64,000 bases of DNA from Bisbaumannia salifodinae (GTDB taxonomy: Bacteria > Pseudomonadota > Gammaproteobacteria > Pseudomonadales > Halomonadaceae): NCBI RefSeq assembly GCF_039522585.1, contig NZ_BAAADR010000012.1; one strand, 5' to 3'. Of the stretch, positions 39,949 to 48,347 are shown piece after piece. The notes beneath the pieces are model-generated. The model did not search any database and had not been told where the DNA came from. It saw only the letters and a list, made by a program, of their open reading frames with translations. Every line of letters begins with the position of its first letter. Position 1 is the stretch's first letter. The translations under genes and the position numbers were made by a program.

Positions 39949-40104
39949 TTACTTGATCTTGGCTTCCTTGTACATCACGTGCTTGCGGACGACCGGATCG
40001 TACTTCTTGAATTCGAGCTTGTCCGGAGTGTTCCGCTTGTTCTTGTTGGTGGTGTAGAAGTGGCCGGTACCGGCGCTGGACACCAACTTGATCTTGTCAC
40101 GCAT
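39949..40104 (-). CDS. rpmG: 50S ribosomal protein L33
   Basis: A 51-residue basic protein starting MRDKIKLVSSAGTGHFY and ending VMYKEAKIK, typical of L33. It has no cysteines, so it is the zinc-free form. It lies 25 bases after rpmB on the same strand, the standard rpmB-rpmG pair. A terminator hairpin follows at 39885-39908. Confidence 0.97.
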   Translation of the reverse strand: MRDKIKLVSSAGTGHFYTTNKNKRNTPDKLEFKKYDPVVRKHVMYKEAKIK

Positions 40105-40129
40105 GACAGCTTCTCCCAGGAGTTAAGAC

Positions 40130-40366
40130 TTAGATGCTTTCACCGCGCTTGCGGATATCGCCGAGCACCGCTTCGATGCCCTTCTTGTCGATGATGCGCA
40201 TGCCTTTGGAGGAGACGCGCAGCTTGACGAAGCGCTTCTCGGACTCCACCCAGAAACGGTGGCTGTGCAGGTTCGGCAAGAAACGACGACGGGTCTTGCG
40301 CTGGGAGTGTGAAACGTTATTACCAGTCACCGGGCGCTTGCCGGTAACCTGACATACTTTGGACAT
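40130..40366 (-). CDS. rpmB: 50S ribosomal protein L28
   Basis: A 78-residue protein beginning MSKVCQVTGKRPVTGNNVSH and containing RRFLPNLHSHRFWVESEKR, as in all L28 proteins. The start at 40366 gives the exact family length; the upstream open frame is not part of the gene. It is first in the rpmB-rpmG operon, with a good promoter at 40486-40514. It has the single cysteine of the zinc-free L28 type. Confidence 0.98.
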   Translation of the reverse strand: MSKVCQVTGKRPVTGNNVSHSQRKTRRRFLPNLHSHRFWVESEKRFVKLRVSSKGMRIIDKKGIEAVLGDIRKRGESI

Positions 40367-40485
40367 GGGAGCCTCCAACCGCGTGGCGAGTTGTTCAAAA
40401 CCTGTCGGGCAAACCGGGAAGGGCGAACGGCAGGTCACCGCCTCATGCCCCCTACATTTAACCCAAGGGAATTCAAAGGCTGCAC

Positions 40486-40514
40486 TTTATACCAGACGCG
40501 GCAAGACACGGCAA
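40486..40514 (-). promoter_or_regulatory. Strong sigma70 promoter for rpmB-rpmG
   Basis: On the minus strand TTGCCG (40514-40509), a 17-base spacer and TATAAA (40491-40486), about 120 bases before rpmB. The AT-rich -10 stands out in an otherwise GC-rich gap. Confidence 0.7.
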
Positions 40515-40647
40515 GCGCCGTGCGTTGTTCCGCCCCGGGCGGCAGCTCGGGATTCGCACTCGGAGCCGGCAGTTGCCGGCAAAATTGTCGGGGACAGCGA
40601 GGCCATCGAGGCGCCATCCTACCCCAAGCGGGGCGGGCGTTCCAGCG

Positions 40648-41322
40648 TTACAGCCAGCCCCGCTCGGCGAAGGAGACCACCTCGGCATCGCCCACCACGA
40701 AATGGTCCAGCACGCGGATCTCGAAGAGTTCCAGGGCCGCCTTGAGACGCTCGGTGATACGCCGGTCCGCGTCGCTGGGCTCGGCCACCCCCGAGGGGTG
40801 GTTATGGGCGAAGATCAGCGCCCCGGCGCCCAGTTCCAGGGCGCGCCTGGCCACCTCCCGGGGATAGACGGAGGCGCTGTCGAGGGTGCCGCGGAACAGC
40901 GACTCGAAGCGGATCACCCGGTGCTGGCTGTCCAGGAAGAGGGCCGCGAACTCCTCATGGCCCAGGTGGCGCAGCCGCGAGGCAAGATAGGCACGCACCA
41001 GGGTCGGCGAGGTCAGGGCCGCCTCCCGAGCCAGTTGGCTGGCCAGATGCCGCCGGGAGAGCTCCAGGGTGGCCTGGAGCTGCACGAATTTGGCCATGCC
41101 CAGGCCCCGCTCGGCGCAGAAGCGCGCCTGATCGGCCTCCAGCAGCGAGCGCAGGCCGCCGAAGGCGCTCAGCAGGTCCCGGGCCAGGTCCACCGCCGAG
41201 CGCCCCTGCACCCCCACCCGCAGGAAGATCGCCAGCAGCTCCGCGTCCGACAGCGCCTCGGGCCCCAGCGCCAGGAGTTTTTCCCGGGGGCGCTCCCCCT
41301 CCGGCCAGTCACGAATCGACAT
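40648..41322 (-). CDS. radC: RadC-family JAB domain protein
   Basis: A 224-residue protein with an N-terminal helix-hairpin-helix-like part (MSIRDWPEGERPREKLLALG) and a C-terminal JAB/MPN domain with the metal motif HNHPSG followed by SDAD. RadC was once linked to DNA repair, but its function is unresolved. Start ATG 41322 has AAGGAGG upstream. It is divergent from coaBC, a common arrangement (radC-coaBC-dut). Confidence 0.95.
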   Translation of the reverse strand: MSIRDWPEGERPREKLLALGPEALSDAELLAIFLRVGVQGRSAVDLARDLLSAFGGLRSLLEADQARFCAERGLGMAKFVQLQATLELSRRHLASQLAREAALTSPTLVRAYLASRLRHLGHEEFAALFLDSQHRVIRFESLFRGTLDSASVYPREVARRALELGAGALIFAHNHPSGVAEPSDADRRITERLKAALELFEIRVLDHFVVGDAEVVSFAERGWL

Positions 41323-41434
41323 AAAGGTGCCTCCTTGCACGGCCTGGACCTCCTCCCAGTGTAGGCACCATAACTACGCAAGGCGGGGCGCCGGTGGTAA
41401 GGTAGGCGCCTGGATTTTTCGTGCGGATACCGCC

Positions 41435-42679
41435 ATGTCTTCACTCCCCGGCACTCCCCTCGCCGGCCGTCGCGTCCTGCTGGGCATCAGCGCCGGCATC
41501 GCCGCCTACAAGAGCGCCCACCTGGCCCGCCTGCTGAAGAAGGCCGGCGCCGAGGTGCGCGTGGTCATGACCGAGGGCGCCCAGGCCTTTATTACGCCCC
41601 TGACCCTCCAGGCCCTGACCGGCGAGCCGGTGCGCACCTCATTGCTCGACCCCGAGGCCGAGGCGGGCATGGGCCATATCGAGCTGGCCAAGTGGGCCGA
41701 GCTGATCCTGATCGCCCCGGCCACCGCCGACCTGATGGCGCGCCTGGCCCAGGGCATGGCGGATGACCTGCTCACCACCCTGTGCCTGGCCAGCGAGGCC
41801 GAGCGAGTGATGGCCCCGGCCATGAACCAGGCCATGTGGCGCCACCCGGCGACCCAACGCAACGCCCTGCGCCTGCAGGCCGACGGCTGGCGCCTGCTGG
41901 GCCCGGACGCCGGCGATCAGGCCTGCGGTGACGTGGGGCCGGGGCGCATGCTGGAGCCGGAGGAGATCATCGCCGACCTGGAGGCGGCCAGGAACCAGCC
42001 CGCCGCCGGGCGCCATGTGGTGATCACCGCCGGTCCCACCCGTGAGCCCCTGGACCCGGTGCGCTACCTCTCCAACCACAGCTCCGGCAAGATGGGCTAC
42101 GCCCTGGCCGAGGCCGCCGCGGCCCTGGGCGCCAAGGTCACCCTGATCAGCGGCCCGGTCACCCTGGCCACCCCCGCCGGGGTCGAGCGCCTCGACGTGG
42201 AGAGCGCCGCCGAGATGCATTACGCCGCCCAGCGCCTGGCCGGCGAGTGCGACCTCTTTATCGGCTGCGCGGCGGTAGCGGACTACCGCGCCGAGCAGGT
42301 GGCCGAGCACAAGATCAAGAAGACCGATGAAAACGACGGCCTGACCCTCAGGTTGGTCAAGAACCCGGATATCATCGCCGCCGTGGCGGCCCGCGCCGAC
42401 CGCCCCTATGTGGTGGGCTTCGCCGCCGAGACCCGCGATGTGGAGCGCTACGCCCGGGACAAGCTGACCCGCAAGAAGCTCGACATGGTGGTGGCCAACG
42501 ACGTCTCCCGGGCCGGCCTCGGCTTCGGCGCCGATGACAACGCCGCCCTGCTGCTGTGGCGCCAGGGCAACCGGGAGGCCCGCCGCGAGCTGCCGGCCCA
42601 ATCCAAGCGCGACCTGGCCCGGGCGATCCTCGAGACCGCCCTGGACGCCCAGGCGGCGCCTCCGACCTCCCCTCGATAA
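41435..42679 (+). CDS. coaBC: Bifunctional phosphopantothenoylcysteine decarboxylase/phosphopantothenate-cysteine ligase
   Basis: Two consecutive steps of coenzyme A synthesis. The N-terminal CoaC half is a flavoprotein with GISAGIAAYKSAHL, IELAKWAELILIAPATA, the PAMN motif and the catalytic cysteine in ACGDVGPGRM. The C-terminal CoaB half has ITAGPTREPLDPVR, NHSSGKMG, and the lysine motif KIKKTDE with LVKNPDI. It has 414 residues from ATG 41435. dut follows 14 bases later, as in E. coli. Confidence 0.97.
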   Translation: MSSLPGTPLAGRRVLLGISAGIAAYKSAHLARLLKKAGAEVRVVMTEGAQAFITPLTLQALTGEPVRTSLLDPEAEAGMGHIELAKWAELILIAPATADLMARLAQGMADDLLTTLCLASEAERVMAPAMNQAMWRHPATQRNALRLQADGWRLLGPDAGDQACGDVGPGRMLEPEEIIADLEAARNQPAAGRHVVITAGPTREPLDPVRYLSNHSSGKMGYALAEAAAALGAKVTLISGPVTLATPAGVERLDVESAAEMHYAAQRLAGECDLFIGCAAVADYRAEQVAEHKIKKTDENDGLTLRLVKNPDIIAAVAARADRPYVVGFAAETRDVERYARDKLTRKKLDMVVANDVSRAGLGFGADDNAALLLWRQGNREARRELPAQSKRDLARAILETALDAQAAPPTSPR

Positions 42680-42693
42680 GCACAGGTTTGCCC

Positions 42694-43164
42694 ATGACCC
42701 ATCACGCTTCCCGCCCGCGCCTGGCGGTCAAGATCCTCGACGAGCGCGTCCGCGAGTTCGGCCTGCCCCACTACGCCACCGGCGGCTCCGCGGGCATGGA
42801 CCTGCGCGCCCTGCTCGATGCCCCCCTGAGCCTGGCCCCCGGCGAGTGCCAGCTGGTGCGCACCGGCCTGGCCATCCATATCGCCGACCCGGGCCTGGCC
42901 GGGGTGATCCTGCCCCGCTCCGGCCTGGGCCATAAGCACGGCATCGTGCTGGGCAACCTGGTGGGGCTGATCGACTCCGACTACCAGGGCGAGCTGATGA
43001 TCTCGGTATGGAACCGCGGCCAGGCCGACTTCACCCTGGAGCCCTTCGAGCGCCTGGCCCAGTACGTGCTGGTGCCGGTGGTGCAGGCCGAGCTCGAGGT
43101 GGTCGACGACTTCGCCGCCAGCGACCGCGGCACCGGCGGTTTCGGTAGCTCCGGTCGTCGCTGA
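42694..43164 (+). CDS. dut: Deoxyuridine 5'-triphosphate nucleotidohydrolase
   Basis: Trimeric dUTPase keeping uracil out of DNA and supplying dUMP. All five motifs are visible in the 156-residue product: AGMDLRA, PRSGLGHKHGIVLGN, GLIDSDYQGEL with the catalytic aspartate, ERLAQ, and the C-terminal arm RGTGGFGSSGRR. The start at 42694 gives the family length. It is part of the coaBC-dut-algC series. Confidence 0.98.
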   Translation: MTHHASRPRLAVKILDERVREFGLPHYATGGSAGMDLRALLDAPLSLAPGECQLVRTGLAIHIADPGLAGVILPRSGLGHKHGIVLGNLVGLIDSDYQGELMISVWNRGQADFTLEPFERLAQYVLVPVVQAELEVVDDFAASDRGTGGFGSSGRR

Positions 43165-43194
43165 ACGCCTCCCCGTTAGCCAAGGAAACGCCCC

Positions 43195-44577
43195 ATGACC
43201 CAGGTCCCCGCCTCCATCTTCCGCGCCTACGATATCCGCGGCATCGTCGACGACAGCCTCACCGAGGTCAATGTGACCCGCATCGGCCAGGCCATCGGCA
43301 GCGAGGCCCGTGCCCGCGACGAGACCACCCTGGTGGTGGCCCGGGATGGCCGCCTCTCCGGGCCGCGCCTGCAGGCCGCCCTGATGCGGGGCCTGACCCA
43401 GGCCGGCTGCGACGTCATCGATATCGGCATGGTGCCCACCCCGGTGCTCTACTACGCCACCCATGTGCTGGAAGGCACTGCCTCCGGGGTGATGGTCACC
43501 GGCAGCCACAATCCGCCGGACTATAACGGCTTCAAGATCGTGCTGGGCGGCGAGACCCTCTCCGGCGAGGCGATCACCGCCCTGCATACCCGCCTCGCGA
43601 CCGGCGAGCTGAGCGAGGGCCAGGGCCGCATCCGGCAAGAGGACGTGCGCGAGGCCTATCTGGCGCGCATCCTCGGCGATATCCGCGTCGAGCGCCCCCT
43701 CAAGGCGGTGGTGGACTGCGGCAACGGCGTGGCCGGTGAGCTGGGGCCGCAACTGATCGAACGCCTGGGGGTGGAGACGATCCCGCTCTATGCGGAGATC
43801 GATGGCACCTTCCCCAACCACCACCCGGACCCCGGCAAGCCGGAGAACCTGGTGGACCTGATCCGCAGCGTGCGGGAGAGCGGCGCTGATATCGGCCTGG
43901 CCTTCGACGGCGACGGCGACCGCCTGGGCGTGGTCACCCCCGCCGGCGAGCTGATCTACCCGGATCGGCTGATGATGGCCTTCGCCGAGGCGATGCTCGA
44001 GGAGACCCCCGGCGCCCGGGTGATCTTCGACGTGAAGTGCACCGGCAACCTGGCCAGGGTGATCGAGGCCGCCGGCGGCACCCCGGAGATGTGGCGCACC
44101 GGCCACTCCCTGATCAAGGCGCGCATGAAGGAGACCGGTGCGGCGCTTGCCGGCGAGATGAGCGGCCATATCTTCTTCCAGCAGCGCTGGTACGGCTTCG
44201 ATGACGGCCTCTACGGCGCCGCCCGCCTGCTGGAGCTGCTCTCCCGCCAGGCCGCCGACGCCGATGCCTTCTTCTCCCGCTACCCCCAGGACCTGGGCAC
44301 CCCGGAGCTCAATATCGGCGTCACCGACGAGAACAAGTTCGCCCTGGTGAGCCAGCTGGCCCGGGAAGGCGACTTCGGCGACGACGGCGTCAAGACCACC
44401 CTGGACGGCATCCGCGTCGACTACCCGGACGGCTGGGGGCTGTGCCGCGCCTCCAATACCACGCCGGTGCTGGTACTGCGCTTCGAGGGCAAGAACCAGG
44501 CGGCGCTGGCGCGTATCCAGGCGCGCTTCGGCGCGGCCCTGAAGGCCATCGCCCCGGAGCTGGCCCTGCCCTTCTGA
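43195..44577 (+). CDS. algC: Phosphomannomutase/phosphoglucomutase
   Basis: Interconverts hexose 6- and 1-phosphates for LPS, exopolysaccharide and related sugars. The 460-residue alpha-D-phosphohexomutase has the phosphoserine loop TGSHNPPDYNGFK, the metal loop DGDGDRLG, the sugar-specificity loop GEMSGHIFF, and the phosphate-binding RASNTTP. Length and the dut-algC-argB order match Pseudomonas AlgC, a dual-specificity enzyme. Which activity dominates here cannot be decided from sequence. Confidence 0.94.
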   Translation: MTQVPASIFRAYDIRGIVDDSLTEVNVTRIGQAIGSEARARDETTLVVARDGRLSGPRLQAALMRGLTQAGCDVIDIGMVPTPVLYYATHVLEGTASGVMVTGSHNPPDYNGFKIVLGGETLSGEAITALHTRLATGELSEGQGRIRQEDVREAYLARILGDIRVERPLKAVVDCGNGVAGELGPQLIERLGVETIPLYAEIDGTFPNHHPDPGKPENLVDLIRSVRESGADIGLAFDGDGDRLGVVTPAGELIYPDRLMMAFAEAMLEETPGARVIFDVKCTGNLARVIEAAGGTPEMWRTGHSLIKARMKETGAALAGEMSGHIFFQQRWYGFDDGLYGAARLLELLSRQAADADAFFSRYPQDLGTPELNIGVTDENKFALVSQLAREGDFGDDGVKTTLDGIRVDYPDGWGLCRASNTTPVLVLRFEGKNQAALARIQARFGAALKAIAPELALPF

Positions 44578-44607
44578 ATCACCACGATCGACACCAAGGA
44601 CACGCCC

Positions 44608-45510
44608 ATGACCGACCAACAGACCCGCGATCCCCAGCTCACCGTGGAGGTGCTCTCCGAGGCGCTGCCCTATATCCAGCGCTTCTCCGGCAAGACGGTG
44701 GTGGTCAAGTACGGCGGCAACGCCATGACCGAGGACACCCTGATCGACTCCTTCGCCCGGGACATGGTGCTGCTCAAGGAGGTGGGCATCAATCCGGTGG
44801 TGGTCCACGGTGGCGGCCCCCAGATCGGCGACCTGCTGGCCAAGCTCAATATCGAGTCGCGCTTCGTCAACGGCATGCGGGTCACCGATGCCGAGACCAT
44901 GGACGTGGTGGAGATGGTACTCGGCGGCCTGGTCAACAAGGGCATCGTCAACCTGATCAACCAGTGCGGCGGCAAGGCCATCGGCCTGACCGGCAAGGAC
45001 GGCAGCCAGATCCGCGCCCGCCAGCTCAAGGTGGAGCACCAGTCCCCGGAGATGACCGCCCCGGAGATCATCGATATCGGCCATGTGGGCGAGGTGGAGC
45101 ATGTCTCCACCGACCTGATCGAGATGCTCGCCGAGCGTGATTTCATCCCGGTGATCGCCCCCATCGGGGTGGATGCCGAGGGCCACAGCTACAATATCAA
45201 CGCCGACCTGGTGGCCGGCAAGGTGGCCGAGGCCCTGGGCGCCGAGAAGCTGATGCTGCTGACCAATGTGGCCGGCCTGATGAATGGCGAGGGCGAGGTG
45301 CTGACCGGCCTCTCCACCCAGGACGTGGATGCCCTGATCAGTGACGGCACCATCCACGGCGGCATGCTGCCGAAGATTCGCTGCGCCCTGGAGGCCGTCA
45401 AGGGCGGCGTGCAGAGCGCCCATATCATCGATGGCCGGGTGCCCCACGCGACCCTGCTGGAGATCTTTACCAATGCGGGGGTCGGCACGCAAATTCTCGA
45501 CGCCGAGTGA
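44608..45510 (+). CDS. argB: Acetylglutamate kinase
   Basis: Second step of arginine synthesis. The 300-residue product has the amino-acid-kinase motifs VVKYGGNAMTED and VHGGGPQIGDLL, the IGLTGKDG loop, and YNINADLVAGKVAEAL. The N-terminal extension before the kinase core (about 30 residues, TVEVLSEALPYIQRF) is the type linked to arginine feedback in Pseudomonas NAGK. It lies in the dut-algC-argB order. Confidence 0.97.
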   Translation: MTDQQTRDPQLTVEVLSEALPYIQRFSGKTVVVKYGGNAMTEDTLIDSFARDMVLLKEVGINPVVVHGGGPQIGDLLAKLNIESRFVNGMRVTDAETMDVVEMVLGGLVNKGIVNLINQCGGKAIGLTGKDGSQIRARQLKVEHQSPEMTAPEIIDIGHVGEVEHVSTDLIEMLAERDFIPVIAPIGVDAEGHSYNINADLVAGKVAEALGAEKLMLLTNVAGLMNGEGEVLTGLSTQDVDALISDGTIHGGMLPKIRCALEAVKGGVQSAHIIDGRVPHATLLEIFTNAGVGTQILDAE

Positions 45511-45520
45511 GGCACGGCTG

Positions 45521-45541
45521 GGCGGCGCGATTTGCGCCGCC
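45521..45541 (+). terminator. Hairpin after argB
   Basis: An 8-bp GC stem (GGCGGCGC and complement) with loop GATTT, 11 bases after the argB stop and without a T-run. It overlaps the -35 of the candidate slmA promoter. Confidence 0.4.
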
Positions 45542-45560
45542 TCCCGGGCCTGATTAGGAT
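45532..45560 (+). promoter_or_regulatory. Candidate slmA promoter
   Basis: TTGCGC (45532-45537), a 17-base spacer and TAGGAT (45555-45560), 33 bases before the slmA start. Confidence 0.4.
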
Positions 45561-45593
45561 GAGCCCATCGCACGGAATAATCAGAAGAAGCTC

Positions 45594-46211
45594 ATGACGC
45601 AGGAAGCTACCAAGATCAATCGCCGCGAGCAGATCCTCCAGGCCCTGGCCCTGATGCTCGAAGAGGACAGCGGCAAGCGCATCACCATCGCCGCCCTGGC
45701 ACGCCAGGTGGGCGTCTCCGAGGCGGCCCTCTACCGTCACTTTCCCAGCAAGGCGCGGATGTTCGAGGGGCTGATCGAGTTTATCGAGGAGAGCCTCTTC
45801 GCACGGATTCGCCGCATCCTCGACGAGACCCCGGAGGCCCTGCCCCGCTGCCAGCAGATCCTCACCCTGCTGCTGGGCTTCGCCGAGAAGAACCCCGGGT
45901 TGTCGCGGCTGCTGGGGGGCGACGCCCTGACCGGCGAGACCGCCCGGCTGCGGCTGCGCATGCACCAGTTGTTCGAGCGCCTGGAGACCCAGTTCAAGCA
46001 GATCCTCCGCGAGGCGGAGATCCACGAGGGGCGGCGCCCGGTGCTCGGTGCCAGCAGCGCCGCCAACCTGCTGCTCGCCCATGTGGAGGGTCGCATCAGC
46101 CAGTACGTGCGCAGCGACTTCCGGCGCCGCCCCACCGAGTTCTGGGAGGATCAGTGGCAACTGCTCTCCGCCGGCCTGCTGACCGAGGCGCGCCAGGCGC
46201 AGACGGCCTAA
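45594..46211 (+). CDS. slmA: Nucleoid occlusion factor SlmA
   Basis: TetR-family DNA-binding protein that blocks FtsZ ring assembly over the nucleoid. The 205-residue product has an N-terminal TetR helix-turn-helix (ITIAALARQVGVSEAALYRHF). The SlmA-specific SKARMFEGLIEFIEES and C-terminal RRPTEFWEDQW segments follow. It follows argB, close to its E. coli setting near dut. It shares this neighbourhood with ftsEXY and the zapB-like gene, all linked to division. Confidence 0.96.
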   Translation: MTQEATKINRREQILQALALMLEEDSGKRITIAALARQVGVSEAALYRHFPSKARMFEGLIEFIEESLFARIRRILDETPEALPRCQQILTLLLGFAEKNPGLSRLLGGDALTGETARLRLRMHQLFERLETQFKQILREAEIHEGRRPVLGASSAANLLLAHVEGRISQYVRSDFRRRPTEFWEDQWQLLSAGLLTEARQAQTA

Positions 46212-46248
46212 GGAAGACAGGAGCAAGGCTGCCCTCTCGGGCCGCATA

Positions 46249-46292
46249 AAACCAAGAACCCCCGCCGGCGTACCGGCGGGGGTTCTTGGTTT
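46249..46292. terminator. Long bidirectional terminator between slmA and rpoH
   Basis: A perfect 20-bp stem with loop CGTA between two convergent genes. The arms end in AAACC and GGTTT, giving short T-runs in both directions. Confidence 0.85.
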
Positions 46293-46294
46293 CA

Positions 46295-46336
46295 GGCGCC
46301 TTCGGCGCCAATCGCGCACTGAAGTGCGCTCCTACA
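46295..46336 (-). repeat. REP-like palindromic element
   Basis: Two adjacent small hairpins: GGCGCC around TTC (46295-46309), and GCGCACT paired with AGTGCGC (46314-46329) followed by TCCTACA. On the minus strand it reads TGTAGGAGCGCACTTCAGTG and onward, which resembles the GTAGGAGCG-type REP sequences of pseudomonads. It sits directly beside the slmA/rpoH terminator. Confidence 0.6.
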
Positions 46337-46346
46337 TTGATAGCGA

Positions 46347-47213
46347 TCAGGCCACCAGGGCGTCGCCGATCTGCTGCTTGATCTTCTTCATGGCGTTCTT
46401 CTCCAGCTGGCGGATACGCTCGGCGGAGACACCATAGATATCGGCCAGGTCGTGGAGGGTCGCCTTGGGCTCGCTGAGCCAGCGACGATGGAGGATATCC
46501 CGGGAGCGCTCGTCGAGGCCCTCCAGGGCCTGCTGCAGGCGCCGGGTGGCCCCCTCCTCCCAATCGCTGTCTTCCAGCTGCACGGCCGGGTCGTAGCGGC
46601 CATCCTCCAGGTAGTGGACCGGCGCCTGATAGCCCTGATCCTCCTCCTCGGCGGGGGAAGCGTCGAAGCCGGCGTCATAGGCGGCCAGGCGCCCTTCCAT
46701 CTCGCGCACCACCTCCGGCTTGACATCCAGGTCCTTGGCGATGGCGTCGACCTCGTCGTTGTTCAGCCAGGCCAGGCGCTTCTTGGCGCTGCGCAGGTTG
46801 AAGAACAGCTTGCGCTGGGCCTTGGTGGTGGCCACCTTGACGATGCGCCAGTTGCGCAGCACGTATTCGTGAATCTCGGCCTTGATCCAATGCACGGCGA
46901 AGGAGACCAGGCGTACCCCCTGATTGGGGTCGAAGCGCTTGACCGCTTTCATCAGGCCCACATTGCCCTCCTGGATCAGGTCGGCCTGGGGCAGGCCATA
47001 GCCGGAGTAACTGCGAGCGATATGCACCACGAAGCGCAGGTGCGCCAACACCAGGCGGCGTGCCGCTTCCAGGTCGCCCTCGTCATAGAGGCGATAGGCC
47101 AGCTCGCGCTCCTCCTCGGCGGAGAGCACGGGAATGCCGTTGACGGCCTGGATATACCCGTTCAGATCATGGCCCGGTGATAACTGGCCAACAGGCAGAA
47201 GACGAGTGCTCAT
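46347..47213 (-). CDS. rpoH: RNA polymerase sigma-32 factor
   Basis: Heat-shock sigma factor directing RNA polymerase to chaperone and protease genes. The 288-residue product has sigma region 2 (LRFVVHIARSYSGYGLPQADLIQEGN), the RpoH box QRKLFFNLRSAKKRL, and region 4 with the helix-turn-helix LHDLADIYGVSAERIRQLE. It follows ftsX in the usual ftsYEX-rpoH order. A sigmaE-like promoter lies at 47277-47304. Confidence 0.97.
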   Translation of the reverse strand: MSTRLLPVGQLSPGHDLNGYIQAVNGIPVLSAEEERELAYRLYDEGDLEAARRLVLAHLRFVVHIARSYSGYGLPQADLIQEGNVGLMKAVKRFDPNQGVRLVSFAVHWIKAEIHEYVLRNWRIVKVATTKAQRKLFFNLRSAKKRLAWLNNDEVDAIAKDLDVKPEVVREMEGRLAAYDAGFDASPAEEEDQGYQAPVHYLEDGRYDPAVQLEDSDWEEGATRRLQQALEGLDERSRDILHRRWLSEPKATLHDLADIYGVSAERIRQLEKNAMKKIKQQIGDALVA

Positions 47214-47276
47214 AGGGTGCGTGTCTCCAAGATGCCCTTAACTCACGATAACGTTAGGTAACTAATGACTGTCCGC

Positions 47277-47304
47277 TTTGACCCCGGTGTGACCACGGAG
47301 TTCC
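47277..47304 (-). promoter_or_regulatory. Candidate sigmaE promoter before rpoH
   Basis: On the minus strand GGAACTC (47304-47298), a 16-base spacer and TCAAA (47281-47277), 64 bases before the rpoH start. It resembles the GGAACTT ... TCTGA/TCAAA class. In E. coli one rpoH promoter is sigmaE-dependent, which makes this plausible. Confidence 0.45.
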
Positions 47305-47372
47305 CGAGCGGGCCGATAACCTTCTCGGCTTTACCGAAACCGCCGGCGCAGGCCGCCGATCATCGGACCAGC

Positions 47373-48347
47373 CTAGCGGGGGCGGATACTCGCCAGGTGG
47401 CGTCCCACGGCGATCCAGGCCCCCAGCCAACCCAAGAGTGTACTGCAAAGCAGCAGCGTTGCCGAGCCCGCGACATCCAGTCGCGGCATGGCGAAACTGG
47501 CCCCGTAGCTGGCGGCCAGGGCCGAGACCGGCGCGGCCAGCCAGTGCCCGCCCAGGTTGAGCAGGCCCAGCGCCAGCAGGCCGCCGCCCAGCCCATACCA
47601 GGCGCCGCTGTAGAGGAAGGGCCTGCGCACGAAGGCGTGGGTGGCGCCGATCAGGGTGACCACCTCGATCTCCTGGCGGCGGCTCTCCACCGCCAGGCGG
47701 ATGGTGTTGCCGACGATCAACAGCACCCCCAGGCCGAACAGCAACGCCAGGGCCAGGGCGACACGGCGCCCCAGCTCGGCCAACTGGGCCAGGCGCTCCA
47801 CCCAGGCCAGGTCCAGGCGCACCTCCTCCACGCCGGTGACGGCCTCCAGCTCGCCGGCCAGGGCCTGCATGGCCGCCGGCGCCTCCTGGCGCGGCATCAC
47901 CACCACGCTGGCGGGCAGCGGGTTGGTCTCGAGCCGTCCCAGGGCGTCGCCCAGCCCCAGGGCCTGCTGGAACTCCGCCATGCCCTCGGCGGCGGTGATC
48001 AGGCGCACCGCCGCCACGTCTTCATGGGCGCCCAGGGCCTCGGCGATACGCATCGCCTCGCCCTCGCCGCCCCGGGGCTCCAGGTAGGCGGTGAGGGTGG
48101 CGCTCTCGGCCAGCTCGGCGTCCAGCAGGCGGGCGCTGTCGAGCATCAGCCAGAGGCCCGCCGGCAGCACCAGGGCGATGGCGATGGCCAGCATGGTCAA
48201 CAGGCTGCCCAGGGGCTGGCGCACCAGGCGCCGGCCGCTGTCCAGGCCCATGGCCCGATGGTGGCGCCCCCAGGCACGCAGGCGACTGGAGGCCTGGGGG
48301 CGCTGGCTGCGGGCACCGCGCCGGGCGGGCGTATCGTCACGGCTCAT
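47373..48347 (-). CDS. ftsX: Cell division protein FtsX
   Basis: Membrane half of the FtsEX complex that activates peptidoglycan hydrolases at the septum. The 324-residue product has a basic cytoplasmic N terminus and one membrane helix near residues 48-68. A periplasmic domain follows (LTAYLEPRGG ... VVVMPRQEAP), then three more helices in the C-terminal half (ALALALLFGLGVLLIVGNTI and two others). It overlaps ftsE by four bases. Confidence 0.96.
   Translation of the reverse strand: MSRDDTPARRGARSQRPQASSRLRAWGRHHRAMGLDSGRRLVRQPLGSLLTMLAIAIALVLPAGLWLMLDSARLLDAELAESATLTAYLEPRGGEGEAMRIAEALGAHEDVAAVRLITAAEGMAEFQQALGLGDALGRLETNPLPASVVVMPRQEAPAAMQALAGELEAVTGVEEVRLDLAWVERLAQLAELGRRVALALALLFGLGVLLIVGNTIRLAVESRRQEIEVVTLIGATHAFVRRPFLYSGAWYGLGGGLLALGLLNLGGHWLAAPVSALAASYGASFAMPRLDVAGSATLLLCSTLLGWLGAWIAVGRHLASIRPR

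Noticed and set aside
40648..41322. RadC as part of a mobile or anti-phage island
   Set aside because: This is the chromosomal radC next to coaBC-dut, a common housekeeping arrangement, with no mobile genes around it.
42448..45573. Minus-strand open frame of about 1040 codons opposite coaBC, dut, algC and argB
   Set aside because: It crosses four well-supported genes and their intergenic gaps, and the translation is low-complexity. It is a shadow frame.
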